Below, piece after piece: positions 11,322 through 19,197 of a DNA stretch of 64,000 nucleotides. Position 1 is the first letter of the stretch. Every line of letters begins with the position of its first letter. Source of the stretch: an uncultured Clostridia bacterium (lineage in GTDB: Bacteria > Bacillota > Clostridia > Oscillospirales > Acutalibacteraceae); the NCBI GenBank assembly GCA_947631855.1, contig CANRMX010000002.1, positions 60,143 through 124,142 on the forward strand, given 5' to 3'. A model generated the notes under the pieces. That model made no database searches. It was not told the origin of the DNA and saw nothing but the letters and a program-made list of their open reading frames with translations. The position numbers and the translations under genes were made by a program.

Positions 11322-13152
11322 CGCAGATCCCTCCCTTAAAGCAGGCGGCCCCACAGTTGGAGCATTCCTCCCGGCAGTTGGGCGTGGTCTCGCCCCGGTA
11401 GGCCTTTTCGCATTCCCGCTGCAAAAATTCCTTGCGGATGCCGTAATCCAGGTGATCCCAGGGGAACACCTCGTCAAAGGGCCGCTGCCGGGTGGCGTAG
11501 AAATCGGGATCGATCCTGCAGTCCGCAAAGGCCCGCATCCATTTGTCAAAATCGAAGCAGTCGTCCCAGCCGTCAAAGTGCTGCCCGGCCCGGAACGCCG
11601 CCTCCAACACCCGGCACAGCTTCCGATCCCCTCTGGCGAACACCGCCTCCAGGAAGCTGGTCTCCGCCCCGTGGTAGCTGATGCTGATCCGCCGGGAGTG
11701 ATTCGCGCCCCGCAGGTTGTGCTGCTTTTCCTGCAGCATCTCGCCGGAGTCCTGCCCGAACCACTGGAAGGGCGTGAAGGGCTTGGGCACAAAGGCTGCG
11801 GCGCTGAGAGACACTTCCACCGCCCGGCCGCCGGGCCTGTCCTTCTTCGCGTAATAGGTATCCACCACTTTTTTGCCCAGCTCCAGAATGGCCAGCACGT
11901 CCTCCATGGTCTCGGTGGGCAGGCCGATCATGAAATACAGCTTGATCCGATTCCACCCCTCGGCAAAGGCGGTCTCCACCGTGCGCAGCAGCTCCTCCTC
12001 GGTGACGTTCTTGTTGATCACGTCCCGCATCCGCTGGCTGCCGGCTTCCGGCGCAAAGGTGAGGCCCGTCTTGCGCACGGAGTTGATCCGCTCCATCAGC
12101 TCGGGAGAGAAGTTGTCCACCCGCAGGGACGGCAGGGAAATGCTCACCTTGTCCGGCTCTGTCCAGGTGTGCAGCCGGTCGATCAGCGCGAACAGCTCGC
12201 CGTAATCGCTGGTGCTGAGGGAGGCCAGAGAGATCTCGTCATACCCGGTGGATTCGCACAGCGCCCGGCACTGGCGGTCGATGGCGTCGATGGATTTTTC
12301 CCGGAAGGGCCGGTACAAAAATCCTGCCTGACAGAACCGGCAGCCCCGGATGCACCCCCGCAGCACCTCCACGGAAATGCGGTCGAACACCACCTCGATC
12401 ATGGGCACCGGGAAGGATTCGGGATAGTAGGTGTGATCCAGGTCCATCATGTTGCGTTTCTTCACCGTGGCGGGCGCGCCGTCGGTGGGCGTGTAGCTTT
12501 TCACCGTGCCGTCCTCGTGGTACTCCACCTGATACAGCGACGGCACGTACACCCCTTCGATCTGCGCCGCCAGCCGCAGGAATTCCTTTTTGCTCTTGTT
12601 TTCCCGCTTGCACCGGCGGTACAGCTCCATCACTTCCAGGTCCACTTCCTCCCCATCCCCCAAAAAGAACAGGTCGAAGAAGTCTGCCAGCGGCTCCGGA
12701 TTGCACGCGCAGGGGCCGCCGGCCACCACCAGATTGAACAGCTCCGGCCGGTCCTCGCTGCGCAGGGGGATTCCCGCCAGATCCAGCATATTGAGGATAT
12801 TGGTGTAGCTCAACTCGTATTGCAGGGTGAAGCCGATAAAATCAAAGGCCGTCAGCGGGTCGCCGCTCTCCAGCGCATACAGCGGGATGTGATTCTCCCG
12901 CATCAGCTGCTCCATGTCCGTCCACGGGGCAAACACCCGCTCGCACCAGAAATACGGCACCTGATTCATGGCGCCGTACAGAATTTTAATTCCCAGATGG
13001 GACATCCCGATCTCGTAGGTATCGGGAAAGCAGAAGGCAAAGCGCACGTCCACGTCCGCCCTGTCTTTCACGGTGGAATTCAGTTCCCCGCCCACATATC
13101 TCCCCGGCTTCTGCACCCGGGGCAGGAGCTTTTCAACTTCTTTGGGATACAC
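11296..13152 (-). CDS. TIGR03960 family B12-binding-like/radical SAM protein
   Basis: ILRGCIRGCRFCQAGFLYRP-type radical SAM CxxxCxxC (RGCIRGCRFCQ), N-terminal LLPRVQKPGRYVGGELNS; paired with the TIGR03936 protein. Confidence 0.9.
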   Translation of the reverse strand: MYPKEVEKLLPRVQKPGRYVGGELNSTVKDRADVDVRFAFCFPDTYEIGMSHLGIKILYGAMNQVPYFWCERVFAPWTDMEQLMRENHIPLYALESGDPLTAFDFIGFTLQYELSYTNILNMLDLAGIPLRSEDRPELFNLVVAGGPCACNPEPLADFFDLFFLGDGEEVDLEVMELYRRCKRENKSKKEFLRLAAQIEGVYVPSLYQVEYHEDGTVKSYTPTDGAPATVKKRNMMDLDHTYYPESFPVPMIEVVFDRISVEVLRGCIRGCRFCQAGFLYRPFREKSIDAIDRQCRALCESTGYDEISLASLSTSDYGELFALIDRLHTWTEPDKVSISLPSLRVDNFSPELMERINSVRKTGLTFAPEAGSQRMRDVINKNVTEEELLRTVETAFAEGWNRIKLYFMIGLPTETMEDVLAILELGKKVVDTYYAKKDRPGGRAVEVSLSAAAFVPKPFTPFQWFGQDSGEMLQEKQHNLRGANHSRRISISYHGAETSFLEAVFARGDRKLCRVLEAAFRAGQHFDGWDDCFDFDKWMRAFADCRIDPDFYATRQRPFDEVFPWDHLDYGIRKEFLQRECEKAYRGETTPNCREECSNCGAACFKGGICVEKRAHLV

Positions 13153-13175
13153 GCAAACACCCCTTTCACGGTATC

Positions 13176-13204
13176 ATTATACCCGGCCGCGGCCCACTTT
13201 GCAA
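13176..13204 (-). promoter_or_regulatory. Sigma-A-type promoter for the radical SAM gene
   Basis: TTGCAA - 17 nt - TATAAT on the minus strand. Confidence 0.75.
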
Positions 13205-13206
13205 GC

Positions 13207-13809
13207 CTATTCGGGCAGATAATCCCGCCCCAGCGCCAGATAGAGCATCCCGTAGAGGCTCAGCGCCAGCAGGGAGAAATTGTACCGTGTGCGCAGCAGG
13301 ATGAGAAACCCCAGCGCCGCCAGGGGCAGCAGCAAAATCGCCGAAACGATCCTGCTGAGCCGCCCGGCCCGCTCCCAGCCGAGCACCTGCCCTGCCGCGC
13401 TCCGCAGGGCAAGCCCGCCGTCCAGCGGCTCGATGGGCAGGCTGTGGAGGAGCCCCAGCGCCAGATTGGACCCGGCAAACAGCCCACTGCCCCGGCCCGC
13501 CAGCGCCAGCACCCCATATGCCGCCAGATTCGCGCCCGGCCCCGCCAGCGAAACCGCGCAGCTTTTCCAGCCGTTCAAAAATTTTTCCCGCCGGGGCACG
13601 ATCCGGCAGCCCAGGGCGGTGAGGGTGACGGCTTCCGGGGCAGCGTGGAAAATCCCCAGCGCGGCAAGGTGGGCCGCTTCATGCAGCGCTGCGGCCAGCG
13701 CCAGCAATGCGCCGCCCGACACCCCTGCGAAGATGCAGCAGAATGCCAACAGCGCAAAGCACGAGAAATTCACCTGCACCCGGCAGCCGCCCCATCGGAA
13801 CGAAAACAC
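13207..13809 (-). CDS. M50 site-2 protease family protein, SpoIVFB-like
   Basis: HEAAH zinc motif and NLALGLLHSLPIEPLDGG second motif in a hydrophobic protein; follows spoIVA and a small TM protein. Confidence 0.8.
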   Translation of the reverse strand: MFSFRWGGCRVQVNFSCFALLAFCCIFAGVSGGALLALAAALHEAAHLAALGIFHAAPEAVTLTALGCRIVPRREKFLNGWKSCAVSLAGPGANLAAYGVLALAGRGSGLFAGSNLALGLLHSLPIEPLDGGLALRSAAGQVLGWERAGRLSRIVSAILLLPLAALGFLILLRTRYNFSLLALSLYGMLYLALGRDYLPE

Positions 13810-13812
13810 CGG

Positions 13813-14139
13813 CTATACCCGTTCTGCGCCCGCCGCCGGCAAAAGGGCCTGCTGCTCCCCTTCTCCGGTGACGGAAGACTGCGCATCCTCCCGCTGGAAC
13901 CGGGGCAGGTCGATCACCTTGGCGGATTCCTCCCGGTACCAGTGGGTGATCTGTCCGAACATCTCCGGCCGGGCGTATTTCAGCACCGCCAGACCCAGCA
14001 GGATCAGGATGCACGCCGCCGCCTGTAAAATTGGCACCACGCTGCCCTTTCGTTCGCCGGGCACTTCCGGCACATCGAATGTCTGTTCTTTTTCCTGCGG
14101 GAATTCCTCCTCCCGCTGATTTTCCGGATAGCGGATCAT
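13813..14139 (-). CDS. Small single-pass membrane protein of unknown function between spoIVA and the M50 protease
   Basis: MIRYPENQREEEFPQ...GSVVPILQAAACILILLGLAVLKYARPEMFGQITHWYREESAKVIDLPRF...; ATGA overlap with the spoIVA stop (start 14139); 3-nt gap to the M50 gene. Confidence 0.75.
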   Translation of the reverse strand: MIRYPENQREEEFPQEKEQTFDVPEVPGERKGSVVPILQAAACILILLGLAVLKYARPEMFGQITHWYREESAKVIDLPRFQREDAQSSVTGEGEQQALLPAAGAERV

Positions 14140-15611
14140 AGGATGATACACAGCAGGCCGCTGCACCCGTCGTTGATGATCCGTTCGATGGTCTCCCGCA
14201 CCTTTTCCCGGGCGTCGATGGGCATGCGGTACAGCTTGTTGTGCATGCCCTCGTTCACCAGCGAGTGGAGGGATTTCCCAAAGATATTGGATTCCCAGAT
14301 CTTCACCGGGTTTTCCTCGAACTCCTTGAGCAGGTACATCACCAGCTCCTCCGACTGCTGCTCGGAGCCTACGATGGGCGTGATCTCCGTGTTGATGGTG
14401 GTCTTCATCATGTGGATGGAGGGCGCGGTGGCCTTGAGCCGGATGCCGTATTTGCCGTTCTGCTTGAGGATCTGCGGCTCCTCCAGCGTCAGCTCCTCCA
14501 CCTCGGGCATCACGATGCCGTAGCCCGTCTCCTGAACGTCCTCATAGGCCTGCTGCAGCTTGGCGAACTGTTTTTTGATCTGGGTCATCTCCACCAGCTG
14601 GGCCATCAGCTCCGACTCGTCCTTGATCTCGATCCCCGTCTTTTCTCCCAAGATCCGATAGAACAGCCCCTCGTCGAACACCAGTTTGCCCTGGCCTTTG
14701 CCGCTGCCCAGGTCGATGGATTCCACCTGCACGGCCTGGATAAACGCGTTCTCCTTCAGGGATTCCAGCATCCCCTTCACTTCCCGCATCCGCCCGATGC
14801 CGTAGGCTTCCCGCAGGGAAGTGAGTACGGAGGAAAGCAGCCAGTGGTCGGTATCCAGCGCGCCCATCCAGCCTGGGATGGCCAGCTCCACCTCCCGCAC
14901 GGGGAACTGGTACAGGAGGCTTGCGATCACCTGCTTCACGTCCTCTTCGGTGATGTCGATGCAGTTGACCGGCAGCACCGGCGTGCCGTACTTTTCGGAG
15001 AGCCGCTGGGCCAGGCTCCTGCTGGCGGGCGTGTCGGGATCCACGCAGTTTAAGAGGATCACATAGGGGCGGCCGGTCTGCTCCAGCTCCTCAATGACCC
15101 GCTCCTCGGCCTCCTCATATTCCTCCCGGGGAATGTCGCTGATGCTGCCGTCGGTGGTGACCACCAGCCCGATGGTGGAGTGCTCGGTGATGACCTTCCG
15201 GGTGCCCAGCTCCGCCGCCATGTTGAAGGGGATGGGCTCTTCAAACCAGGGCGTGCGCACCATCCGGGGCTGGTCTTCCTCGATGTACCCGATGGCGCTG
15301 GGCACGATATAGCCCACGCAGTCGATCATGCGCACGGAAAACCCGGCTTCGTCGTCGATCTGCACGTTCACCGCCTGCTCCGGGATGAACTTGGGTTCCG
15401 TGGTCATGATGGTGCGGCCGCCGGAAGACTGGGGCAATTCGTCCACCGCCCGCTCCCGCTGCAGCCCGTCGGGAATATTGGGGATCACCACCGTGTCCAT
15501 AAATTTCTTGATAAAGGTGGATTTCCCGGTCCGCACCGGGCCCACCACACCGATATAGATCTCGCCGCCGGTGCGGTCCTGAATATCCTTATAGACGTTG
15601 AATTCTGCCAT
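14136..15611 (-). CDS. spoIVA: Stage IV sporulation protein A
   Basis: MAEFNVYKDIQDRTGGEIYIGVVGPVRTGKSTFIKKFMDTVVIPNI...C-terminal RINDGCSGLLCIIL. Confidence 0.97.
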   Translation of the reverse strand: MAEFNVYKDIQDRTGGEIYIGVVGPVRTGKSTFIKKFMDTVVIPNIPDGLQRERAVDELPQSSGGRTIMTTEPKFIPEQAVNVQIDDEAGFSVRMIDCVGYIVPSAIGYIEEDQPRMVRTPWFEEPIPFNMAAELGTRKVITEHSTIGLVVTTDGSISDIPREEYEEAEERVIEELEQTGRPYVILLNCVDPDTPASRSLAQRLSEKYGTPVLPVNCIDITEEDVKQVIASLLYQFPVREVELAIPGWMGALDTDHWLLSSVLTSLREAYGIGRMREVKGMLESLKENAFIQAVQVESIDLGSGKGQGKLVFDEGLFYRILGEKTGIEIKDESELMAQLVEMTQIKKQFAKLQQAYEDVQETGYGIVMPEVEELTLEEPQILKQNGKYGIRLKATAPSIHMMKTTINTEITPIVGSEQQSEELVMYLLKEFEENPVKIWESNIFGKSLHSLVNEGMHNKLYRMPIDAREKVRETIERIINDGCSGLLCIIL

Positions 15612-15626
15612 GACAGTACCTCTCTT

Positions 15627-17171
15627 TTAGATTGCTGAACGGTTGAGGAGGATAATGGGCCTGGCCTCGGGCACGGTGTCCTCGTAGAGCTCGTTCTGGG
15701 TGCGGAGATCGGCCAGCAGCGTCCGGTGCTTTTTGGCGATCTCCCAAACCTTCTCCCCTTGTGCTGCGTAATAGACCAAAAGCCTTGCGCCGGCGGGATA
15801 GGGCTGGGCGTTGGGGTCGCTCTCGGCGGCGGTGATGTACTGCACCGGCGTCTTCGCGCTGAGGCATGTGGTGACGGCGGTTTCCACGGAAAGCTCCACG
15901 GTGCCCCGGTCGGCGATGCGGTATTCCCAGATATCCGTGCGGCTCAGGGTTTCGCTTTTCCTGGGGAGGTCGTCGTCCATGTCGGTGGAGGCGGTGTAAT
16001 CGAACGCCTTTTCCGTGTAGAGGATCCGCCCGCCGGCAGCGGCATAGAGCATACACACCGTGAAGCGCACCCGGTAATTGAGTTTCCCTTTGTCGCAGGT
16101 GGACTGCACTTTGTCCTGCTCGCACCAGATATCCAGCAGTTTTTCGATGCCCTCCTCAGCAGCCGGCAGGATGCACTTCTTTTTCAGCACCTCGCTGTGG
16201 GTGTCCTGGGCGGTGATCAGGGCTGTCTGGCCATAGCGCAGGGTCAGGGGCGTTTTGACGGAGTAGGCATCGTCGATGATCTCCACCTCACAGGGCTTGT
16301 AGAGGAAAGCCGCCAGGAACACCTTTACCAGCAGCTCCGCCACGGTGTACTCCCCCACATCGTCCTCCTTGGGCTGGATGCTGCATTCGCCGATGGACGC
16401 TTTCAGGTCGCAGATGCAGTCGCCGTCGGCACCGGCGCAGTCGATCACCTGGCTGAAATCCAGTGACGCGCTCATCCGCTCCACCCCGCCGTCATCCACC
16501 GCGGACAGATACAAAAAAGCGATCTCCACCGACCCGTTTACCGTGAGCTGCCCGTCTCCCGGCCGGCAGTCTCCCACCCGGCAGGAGGCGCTTTTCCGCA
16601 GGATGGCCTCGATGGGCGGCTTCCCGTTCTTGAGGGTCAAGGTGTCCTCCAGGGTGAATTGATGGCTCAGGGCGTTCACCGCCTGGAACGCCCGGTAGCC
16701 GCTTTTCAGCTTTTCGATGCCGTCGTCCTCCATGTCGGCAGTGATCAGCTCCTGCCGCTGGGCCACCGCCAGCGCCCTGAGTGAAACGGTGATATGCAGG
16801 TCCAGCCTCCGGGCGCTGACGGCCCGGCAGGCAGCGCGCTCGATGGAGGCCTGCATCCAGGCCACCGCCTTTTCCTGGGTGGATTTGAGCCGCACGGAGG
16901 CGGTGAACTCCTTGGTGAACTCCGCGCAGCGGATGCGGTCGCCCTTGGCGTCCAGATACAGCACGCGGATATCGCACACGCCGTCGCAGCTCAGTGTGTC
17001 GTCCGCCACCACGAAGGATGCGATCTCCGGCGTGGCCTGGCACTTGAGCAGCTTCTGGATGTCCGCGCAGTAATCGGGTAGGTTATATTCGGTGTCGATG
17101 GGCGCTTCAAACGCGCCGTCATAGACCGGGTCGAAGCAATCGTGCGGCTGGGTTTTGATATTTGCCTGCAT
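15627..17171 (-). CDS. sipL: DUF3794 (SPOCS) repeat protein with C-terminal LysM-like domain, SipL-like
   Basis: NLPDYCADIQKLLKCQATPEIASF repeats; C-terminal LLVYYAAQGEKVWEIAKKHRTLLADLRTQNELYEDTVPEARPIIL. Next to spoIVA. Start at MQANIKTQ with AAAGGAGAGG RBS. Confidence 0.85.
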   Translation of the reverse strand: MQANIKTQPHDCFDPVYDGAFEAPIDTEYNLPDYCADIQKLLKCQATPEIASFVVADDTLSCDGVCDIRVLYLDAKGDRIRCAEFTKEFTASVRLKSTQEKAVAWMQASIERAACRAVSARRLDLHITVSLRALAVAQRQELITADMEDDGIEKLKSGYRAFQAVNALSHQFTLEDTLTLKNGKPPIEAILRKSASCRVGDCRPGDGQLTVNGSVEIAFLYLSAVDDGGVERMSASLDFSQVIDCAGADGDCICDLKASIGECSIQPKEDDVGEYTVAELLVKVFLAAFLYKPCEVEIIDDAYSVKTPLTLRYGQTALITAQDTHSEVLKKKCILPAAEEGIEKLLDIWCEQDKVQSTCDKGKLNYRVRFTVCMLYAAAGGRILYTEKAFDYTASTDMDDDLPRKSETLSRTDIWEYRIADRGTVELSVETAVTTCLSAKTPVQYITAAESDPNAQPYPAGARLLVYYAAQGEKVWEIAKKHRTLLADLRTQNELYEDTVPEARPIILLNRSAI

Positions 17172-17202
17172 ACAGCGATCCTCTCCTTTTCGTTTCTTAC
17201 CC

Positions 17203-17232
17203 AATATGTATGCTTGGTCCCGCAAATTATAC
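17203..17232 (-). promoter_or_regulatory. Candidate sigma-E (mother-cell) promoter for sipL-spoIVA
   Basis: Minus strand GTATAATTT - CATACATATT: the -10 matches CATACAnT, upstream AT-rich -35 about 13 nt away, ~30 nt from the RBS. Confidence 0.55.
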
Positions 17233-17257
17233 CAGGGGCGTGTACGCGATCCCCACA

Positions 17258-17294
17258 GAAAAACGGCCCCTCCGGAAATCCCGGCAGGGCCGCC
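17258..17294 (-). terminator. Rho-independent terminator downstream of spoVM
   Basis: Minus strand CGGCCCTGCCGGGATTTCCGGAGGGGCCGTTTTT. Confidence 0.88.
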
Positions 17295-17323
17295 CATAAG
17301 TATTTGATTTTATATTCCCCGGC

Positions 17324-17410
17324 CTATTCGGTCACTTTTTTGATCCCGTACAGCCTCCGCAGCAAAAATCCCCAAAAACCCGAACGCTTCTCCACGACGA
17401 CTACCTTCAT
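17324..17410 (-). CDS. spoVM: SpoVM-like 28-aa peptide (stage V sporulation protein SpoVM)
   Basis: ATG at 17410: MKVVVVEKRSGFWGFLLRRLYGIKKVTE*; GGAGGG RBS 7 nt upstream. Matches the SpoVM pattern MK[FIV]...K...F..G..R...G..K. Follows prkC-rsgA-thiN as in Bacillus subtilis. Below the ORF track size cutoff. Confidence 0.85.
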   Translation of the reverse strand: MKVVVVEKRSGFWGFLLRRLYGIKKVTE

Positions 17411-17426
17411 GCCTTTTCCCTCCGAT

Positions 17427-17609
17427 TCAGTGCCGCAGCAGCGAAATGCCCAGGGCCACCATGATCACCGCGCACAGGAACAGGGTGAGCCCCACCGGGC
17501 AAAAGCAGGAGATGGACATCCCCAGCCCGAAGCATATGGCGCAGAGGCACCGGTTCTGCCGGTACTGCAAAGGGCCGGCCTTAATTGCTTGCTTGGGCAT
17601 GGTCATCAT
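17427..17609 (-). CDS. Small two-TM hydrophobic protein between thiN and spoVM
   Basis: MPKQAIKAGPLQYRQNRCLCAICFGLGMSISCFCPVGLTLFLCAVIMVALGISLLRH; GGAG RBS; 16 nt before spoVM. Confidence 0.55.
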   Translation of the reverse strand: MMTMPKQAIKAGPLQYRQNRCLCAICFGLGMSISCFCPVGLTLFLCAVIMVALGISLLRH

Positions 17610-17671
17610 CTCCGCTTCGCTGTCTGTCGGATTATCCGTTCAGTACAGTATATACGGAAACCGGATTTTGG

Positions 17672-18316
17672 TTACGGCTGATAGACGACCACCAGGGCCG
17701 TGCCCTCGTGTATCCGAATTTCAGCAGGGTCTTTCTCCACGGAATTGCTCACGCCCATCAAGAGCCCGCCGGTGATCAGCCGCTGGCGGGTCATGGGGTA
17801 CTTGAGGCCCGTATAGCTCACCGTGCAGCCCTCCGTGCCGTAGGGGAACACCGACACCGTGGCGCCCTCCACGCCGAACATCCGAAGCCTGCCGTCAGAG
17901 AGCAAAAAGACCTTGGTGTGGGCATCGGCCAGCACCGCGCTGCCTCCATGCTGGCGTATGTATTGCAGCACCTCGATATTGGCGATGGAATGATCGAACC
18001 GCCCGCCGCCCAGGCAGCCCACCAGCACGAAGCTGCGGAACCCTCGGGCCATGCCCCGCATGGCGGCGTACATGGTATCGGTCACGTCCTTTTCCACCGG
18101 CAAGGACACACAGCGGATGCCCTCCGGCGGCGGCGTGGAGGCGGAATCGAAATCCCCCACGATCAAGTCCGGCGTAATGCCATAGGCCACGGCGGTCTCA
18201 TAGCCCGCGTCCGCGCAGATCACAAAGAAGTCGGCGGGGTCATACTCGGCAAAGACGCTGTTGTCCTGGATGGGCGCCGCGCCGATGATCATACATTTTT
18301 TGTCTTTTGCTGCCAT
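17672..18316 (-). CDS. thiN: Thiamine pyrophosphokinase
   Basis: ADAGYETAVAYGITPDLIVGDFDSAS...D.TDTMYA...GCLGGGRFDHSIANI. Confidence 0.93.
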   Translation of the reverse strand: MAAKDKKCMIIGAAPIQDNSVFAEYDPADFFVICADAGYETAVAYGITPDLIVGDFDSASTPPPEGIRCVSLPVEKDVTDTMYAAMRGMARGFRSFVLVGCLGGGRFDHSIANIEVLQYIRQHGGSAVLADAHTKVFLLSDGRLRMFGVEGATVSVFPYGTEGCTVSYTGLKYPMTRQRLITGGLLMGVSNSVEKDPAEIRIHEGTALVVVYQP

Positions 18317-19188
18317 TGCTTGACATCCTTTATCTCGTTATACATTTGCACATAGCTTTCGTGGCGGGATCGGGCGATCTCTCCCCTGCCCACGGCGTCC
18401 AGGATCGCGCAGCCCTTCTCCTTCACATGGGTGCAGGAGGTAAACTGGCACTGCCCCAGATGAGGCCTGAACTCCCGGAAACCGCGCTCCAGCGTCTCCT
18501 GGTCGGTCAGCCGGTACCGCTCCAGATCGAAGGTGGAAAACCCGGGCGTGTCCGCCACATAGGTCTCCGCTCCAATGGCCAGCAGCTCCACCTCCCGGGT
18601 GGTGTGCCTGCCCCGGCCCAGCTTCCGGCTGATCTCCCCGGTCTTGAGCCCAAGCGTTGGGAAAAGCGCGTTGAGCAGGCTGGATTTTCCCACGCCGGAG
18701 TTTCCCGTAAAGGCGGAGATCCCGCCCTGATAGAGCAGCCCACGCACCGCTTCCACGCCCTCCCCGGTGACGGAACACACCGCCACGCAAGGGATACCGG
18801 CCAGCCCATAGGCCACCATGAGATCGGCGGGGTCTTTCCGGTCGGTCTTGCTCAACACCAGCACCGGCTCGATGCCCTGGGCTTCCGCCGCGGCAATGGT
18901 CTTGTCGATCACCAGCGTTTCCGGGGCAGGGTCCTCCATGGAGGCCACCACGAACAGCCGGTCCAGATTGGCCAGCGGCGGCCGGGCCAAATGATTCTTC
19001 CGTGGGAAAATCTCCTCCACCGCCCCGGTCAGGTCGTCATCACCGGAGATGCGCACCCGGTCGCCCGCGCAGGGCGAGATGTGCGCCTTGCGGAATTTCC
19101 CCCGGGCAATGCACTGGTAGACCGCGCTTTCCGTCTGCACGTAGTAGAACCCGCCCACGCATTTGCGTATCAATCCTGTCAGTTCCAT
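18289..19188 (-). CDS. rsgA: Ribosome small subunit-dependent GTPase A
   Basis: Permuted GTPase: LSKTDRKDP, GNSGVGKSSLLNAL, DTPGFSTFDL, C-terminal zinc knuckle C..CH..E.GC. Confidence 0.95.
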   Translation of the reverse strand: MELTGLIRKCVGGFYYVQTESAVYQCIARGKFRKAHISPCAGDRVRISGDDDLTGAVEEIFPRKNHLARPPLANLDRLFVVASMEDPAPETLVIDKTIAAAEAQGIEPVLVLSKTDRKDPADLMVAYGLAGIPCVAVCSVTGEGVEAVRGLLYQGGISAFTGNSGVGKSSLLNALFPTLGLKTGEISRKLGRGRHTTREVELLAIGAETYVADTPGFSTFDLERYRLTDQETLERGFREFRPHLGQCQFTSCTHVKEKGCAILDAVGRGEIARSRHESYVQMYNEIKDVKQWQQKTKNV

Positions 19189-19197
19189 CCTCCGGCG

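Noticed and set aside
11164-14028. 954-aa plus-strand ORF antisense to the radical SAM and M50 genes
   Set aside because: Shadow ORF in GC-rich DNA; the minus-strand genes have clear catalytic motifs.
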